Shown: in pieces, positions 42,460 through 46,932 of the stretch
How the letters are laid out: the number at the start of each line of letters is the position of its first letter
How positions within the stretch are numbered: position 1 is the first letter of the stretch
Source of the DNA: JAMIFV01 sp035906055
GTDB lineage: Bacteria; Pseudomonadota; Alphaproteobacteria; Rickettsiales; JABCZZ01
Assembly (NCBI GenBank): GCA_035906055.1
Contig: JAMIFV010000020.1
Location: forward strand, 1-46,932
DNA length: 46,932 nucleotides
Reading direction: 5' to 3'
Made by a program: the position numbers and the translations under genes
Notes under the pieces: generated by a model
Database searches by the model: none
Seen by the model: only the letters and a program-made list of their open reading frames with translations
What the model was told of the DNA's origin: nothing

Positions 42460-45400
42460 GTGGATTTAGGAATAGGTTGGTCGGACACTTCGTCAATAAG
42501 TATATTTATGCATGTTTGAGTAAATTCGACTGCTGCTTGTGTTTGGCCAACAAGCAAAAGAAATCGCACGAGGTACTTGCCGCCTATAGAAAAACTGAAT
42601 CTCCTTTTTTGATAGCGAGTGGCAGGTTTAGAAGTATCAAAAATGTACTCTTGCCATTTATCTTTGTAATGAGTTGCCGCCCACTCCAATCTCCTCATAA
42701 TTTTTTCTTCTGAGCTCCAATAGCTTGCCCAACCGTTATCGGAAATATGAGCTTTAACAAGCCATTTATACGCAGCATTCTTTCCTTCTATTTCCAAACT
42801 GATTAAAAAGGCATCATCAAGGATTGAATCCGAACCATACGCTGTTTCATCGGCATTAAAATATGCCTCTAAAACCTTTAGTAATTCTATGCCCTTCCCT
42901 TTATCTTTCCAATGATGTGCCCACTTTTTTAAAACATCTTCACGTAATTTGTAATCAAAGGCAAAGTCAGACATGCTGCCAAGAAAATCCTTAAATTTTG
43001 CTGGCTCAAACTGTGTAATATCTGGAATAGCCTTCTCTGATTTCTTTTCAACCGAATCTTGTGTTCTATTACTCCTTGAATCGGATGTAAGGCCGCCTAA
43101 ACCGCCTATGTAGGCTGCTTGCTCATCATAAATCTCTTTTGCGCTGCTATTTTCTTTAGATAGCTCACCCAATTCTTTTATCTCCTCTACACCAACAAGT
43201 GTACGGCCAAGTGCTCTGCAAACAGGTGTGCTTAAGTCGATTTTTTGCATCAAACAATTCAACGCTTCTTCTGCCAAATAATATTCATCTTGCGATGTAT
43301 AATAAGCATAGCAATCTGGCAGTCGTTCGGGAGATACAATTGTAAGCAGCTGTATGAAGGAACGCTTTGAATGGCGAGTCTCTTTTCCATCAGTAAATTC
43401 TGTAATCTGGTCAATAATTGGGCATAAAGTTTTAAGCCACGTAGAAACATCATATGCTTTATGATTATGAATCTGTTCAATGCCGTCAAGTATATCAAAA
43501 ATCTCGACATCTTTTCTGTGACCATAACCTATTAGGCAGCTCGCAGCACGTTTCAAAACGTCAGATAAAACGGGATATTCGGTAAGGATTCCAGCTTTCG
43601 AAAGTTCAATGTAGCTATCCATACGCTCATTGAACTGCGTAACCTTCGAAGTGGTCTTTTCGAGCATCTCATCCAAGAATGAATTAACTGCATCTTGCTC
43701 AAGTAAGGGCAGCTGATTCTGAGAGTAAATATATAACCACATTTCATCACTCCAATGTACAGAAGCGCGTACAAACTGGAATGCATCAGAACCTATTTTT
43801 ATTTTTGGATTTTTTGTGCACCCTAAACAGTACAAATCAGTTGCAATGGATCGCAAGGCATTTGTTAATGCCCTATATTCTACAGCTTCATTTGAATTAT
43901 CATTTTTTGAAGGCTCGATACTACCGAAAGCAAGATAAATACTCTCAAAAGCTAAACCTAAATCCCCTTTGCTGATATCTTTAGCAGCATCATTAAAAGT
44001 ATTTATAAAAGAATTTAGCCTTTCAGAGGCTAATGTTATTCCAGGTAATATAAAGCTGTAATCACCTTCCGCTAGAAGCCCTGTAGATAAAGAACTGAAA
44101 AAGACAGAATGAAAGAATTTTTCTAATGCAGGGTTTGCCCCATATTCATATTTTTCTTTAATTGCTTTAGCAGTGATTTGGATATGCTGAGTTATTTGTA
44201 CAGGATAACCCTTAATCTGAAGCCAGCAAGCAAGTAAGGGGCTGCCTAATAAGGTTTTGCTGGCAAGGCGTTTAGAAATATCTACCATGTCTAAACATGA
44301 CAAACGTACGATATTATCTAAAATTGTGATTCTTCTTCTCCCCTTAACTTCAGCATGAGAAAAGCAAAGTATTTCAATTAGTTTGTCTAATCTACCTTCT
44401 CTGCTTAAATGCCCTATCAACTCATAAAAATAAGCGTCTCCATCATTCAGAGTAAAAATAAAATCTAAGGCTTCTTTAAGATTGCCATTTTCTTGGAGTG
44501 CGACGACTTCAAGAAGGGAACTTAAAAGGCGTGAGAAGTCGTTCTGCGACGCATTCCTTAAATTAACCCAATTATTAACTGAAGTTCGTAATTTTTCAAA
44601 ACACTTATCTCTGATTTCGCTACTAGAAGTAGCATAAGCTAACATCACAACTTCATCATATTTTAGAATAGGCATATCATCGGTAAGGTTATTTACTTCA
44701 GCTTGGTTCGCTGATGCTTTAATTGCGATTCCTTGGAATATGGAAAATTGATTAGTTTGAAACTCTGGGCCGTTAATCAATCTGGTTTTGAGACTGCGAA
44801 GTTCTATCGTTCTACAATAATCCCGCTGCTCAAATGCTACCTTCTCTGCTAAGGAAAAAACTTCAATCATCTCGGATATTGGCCATCCTTTTGCAATTGA
44901 ATCAATTAACCAATTCCTTGTTGCACCTTGCAGCAAACTAGAACTGTCACCATTTTTGGCTTTTGTTCTCCACAACCATCCCCAATTAAGATATTCGGGA
45001 GCCTCATTTTCTAGCCATTCTATAATACGAGGCAATGTAGCAGTGTACGTAACAATATGGTCAGGCTGCTCTCTGATATAGGCTAAAATGCTTCCATGAA
45101 ATGGCATCACGCCAGTACGTTGATGCTCAAAAAGAAAATCTATTTCTTCTAAACCATGCCCAGCGCAATATCGAATACCGGCAACTGTCCATTTAAAATC
45201 AGTTCCAGCAATCATATGTAATACTTGTCTGGCTGCTGCCGATATTCGTACCCATAAGCCTTTATAGTAAGTTTGAATATCGCCATCAGGACAAGAAGCC
45301 AATGCTTGCACCTCATCGGTAGTAAAATTCACGCCCCTGCGTACCAAGGACTCAAATGAATATATTAAATGAAGTGGGTGGCCATATGAAATGTCAAAAA

Positions 45401-46732
45401 ATGCCTTTGCAACTTTTGGAAGTTCTTCGCTTCTTCTGCTATCGTCTTTTGCTATGTATTCAGGCCAAAGGATTTGGCCGTTCCTATCTTGATTTTCTAA
45501 CCAGTTATGAACTGCTCCTTCATCCATCGGAGGAAGGGCAATCCAGTCAGACAGCGTTACATTCTGTAATAAACGATAAGATAATTTATCATCACTTACT
45601 TTTTGTGTTCCAAAAATAATAATCACATTGTCTGGACAAGGCAAAATATGATTACATAAATGGTTTAACTGAGCAGTATCCTGTTGTTCTCGCCACACAT
45701 GATCCAAACCATCAATAAAGACAAAAAAGGGTTTATTTTCTTTTTTATAATGTGCTCCGCATACCTCTAACCATTTTCTTAAATCTGGAGAATTTTGTGG
45801 AATACCTCTAACTGCTTCTGGGTATTTTCCTTGTATCTGATACTGTAAAGAATCGCTGATTTCGTTGAAGCCAATTCTATTGGTATAGTTATCTGCTAAT
45901 GATAAGAAATAGTGATGACGAATAACCGGGTATTTTTGCTCCTCTAAATACTGGATTAAAAAACTTATATAAGTGCTTTTTCCCCGACCTGGAGTACCCC
46001 ATAAGACCGTGAGTGGAGATTTTTCAGTTATAAGCCTGTTTAAGAAGTTATTATGAAACTCTTGATTGGGAATGCAGTATGATTTTGGAACTTGAAAATC
46101 TTGTGAAATGGGTTGAGTACGGGCTTTAGTAATAATTTGCACTAGATGATGGTAAAGAATTTTTCCATCTGGTTCTGGCAAATTTTTTTGGATTGACCAT
46201 TGTTTTGCCTGATTCTTTAGTAGCAACCATCCATTCATGCCGGTGTCTGAAGGAATTAATTGGCCTTGTAGGTATATCTCAAGATTATCTGTGCATCTTT
46301 CAGAATGGCAAAATTCAAAGATGTCAAAAAATGCTTTTGCTTCAGCAGCCGTTCCTAAATGCTCAATTACTAATTTCTGTGTAGACTCAGGAATTAAGTC
46401 AAAATCAACTTTGTTTCCCTTCAATACATTTAGAAATTCAGCATCTGGGCTACGATTTGTCCTCAATTTAGCTGAAAAAACACGACCTAAAGCAACAACT
46501 CGTTTTAAAGATACAGCCCATTTCTGTAAGAAAGAGGTTCCTTTATCTTTTTTCTCTAAGACCCAATCCCAACCTAAAAAGTACTTATCGGGATCTACCG
46601 TGAATTTTACTTGTGTAAGTTCAAATGTACCATCAGTACGACAAGCTACAATATCGTCTAATGCAGAAATTTCCTTGTCCTGTGATTCAAGTTCTATCCA
46701 CTTATACTTCTGTGGATCACGATAAAAATCTA
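42447..46732 (-). pseudogene. Cap4/DUF4297-type nuclease fused to NACHT/STAND ATPase, 5' end removed by IS insertion
   Basis: The frame is open from the IS border at about 46732 to 42447, about 1428 codons. The first part encodes a nuclease core: LDDIVAC with Asp codons at 46653-46658 and the QVK triad at 46605-46613, as in the D...QxK site of DUF4297/Cap4 nucleases. The NACHT/STAND ATPase follows, with Walker A GTPGRGKST at 45972-45998 and Walker B FVFIDGLDH near 45713. The last ~1000 residues are helical and presumably sense the trigger. No ATG, GTG or TTG exists in frame upstream of the TTG at 46466, so the nuclease part has lost its native start to the IS1595-like element. Downstream of the break no stop codon is seen. 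Confidence 0.8.
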
Positions 46733-46932
46733 GGGGCTGAAGTAGCTAAGAGTTAATGCTTGGTGTGTTTATACCAGTATTTGAGCTGCTTTAGTAGTGT
46801 ATTGTGTTTGCCTCCGTTGAAGCGCCATTCGCACTCCTTGAGGAACCAGTAGAAATTGTCCTGTTTGATGCCGTTGAATTTGCGCAAAGCACGCTTGGCC
46901 TGGTTCCAGAAGTTCTCAATGCCGTTGATGTG
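46733..46932 (-). mobile_element. IS1595-family (ISXO2-like) element, transposase C-terminus and terminal repeat
   Basis: The minus strand from the window edge to the stop at 46753-46755 encodes 60 residues starting HINGIENFWNQAKRALRKFN. This is the end of the ISXO2-like transposase domain (HxNxIExFW and FLKECEWRFN). The presumed terminal inverted repeat GGGGCTGAAGTAGCTAAGAG begins near 46733, directly inside the nuclease-STAND reading frame. IS1595 elements make 8-bp target duplications; the other end lies outside the window. The transposase reads in the same direction as the disrupted gene. Confidence 0.85.

Noticed and set aside
1..46932. CRISPR arrays
   Set aside because: No regularly spaced direct repeats with unique spacers are visible; the repeats seen are palindromic or MITE-like and dispersed.

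Overview
The window looks like chromosomal DNA of an alphaproteobacterium with a moderately high GC backbone. The lineage call rests on several genes: a DUF1476 (ATP synthase zeta-type inhibitor) protein, a divK-pleD pair, the PurS/PurQ/PurL form of FGAM synthase, and a short catalytic-domain-only tyrosine recombinase of a type common in alphaproteobacteria. I cannot place it to order. The last ~10 kb, and most clearly from ~39.9 kb, is much more AT-rich and is a mobile/defence island. Both edges of the window cut through insertion sequences: IS200/IS605-like tnpA at the left and IS1595-like transposase at the right.

Region 0.3-10.4 kb is an unusual enzyme cluster. Three paralogous QueC-like PP-loop ATPases, all on the minus strand, are interleaved with a plus-strand operon. 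The operon encodes an aspartyl/asparaginyl beta-hydroxylase-like protein, an ATP-grasp ligase, a fourth PP-loop enzyme with a C-terminal Cys cluster, and a radical SAM enzyme. A nicotianamine-synthase-like methyltransferase and a polytopic membrane protein follow. No QueD/QueE/FolE is present, so this is not a standard queuosine operon. It looks like an undescribed pathway that modifies carboxylates, nucleobases or peptides, and it is the main candidate for a new system.

Region 10.6-16.1 kb holds purC, purS, purQ and purL. Between purC and purS lies a wrecked four-helix-bundle (23S rRNA intervening-sequence protein type) gene. Between purS and purQ lies a reverse-strand hypothetical gene.

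Region 16.3-36.3 kb is mostly core or envelope genes. In order these are: a membrane protein plus a GT9 glycosyltransferase; a monothiol glutaredoxin; a Fur-box-controlled pair (unknown protein plus bacterioferritin-like protein); tRNA-Leu(UAA); a Fic AMP-transferase; an outer-membrane beta-barrel protein; divK-pleD; and a six-gene minus-strand operon (mazG, coaD, MFS exporter, two DUF192-type proteins, a secreted protein). Then come ferredoxin FdxA, a ParA-like/ogt/small-protein operon, a TsaC/Sua5 protein and an ABC-F ATPase.

Region 36.4-46.9 kb is the island. It has an integrase preceded by a promoter that runs straight into a terminator-like hairpin. Next are an 82-aa protein, a papain-like-fold candidate, a DUF3768 protein, a membrane protein, and a divergent control region with a large split palindrome. 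An XRE regulator plus SIR2-domain pair follows. Converging on it is a minus-strand pair: a Cap4/DUF4297-type nuclease fused to a NACHT/STAND ATPase, and a 490-aa partner. The nuclease-STAND gene has lost its first codons to the IS1595-family insertion.
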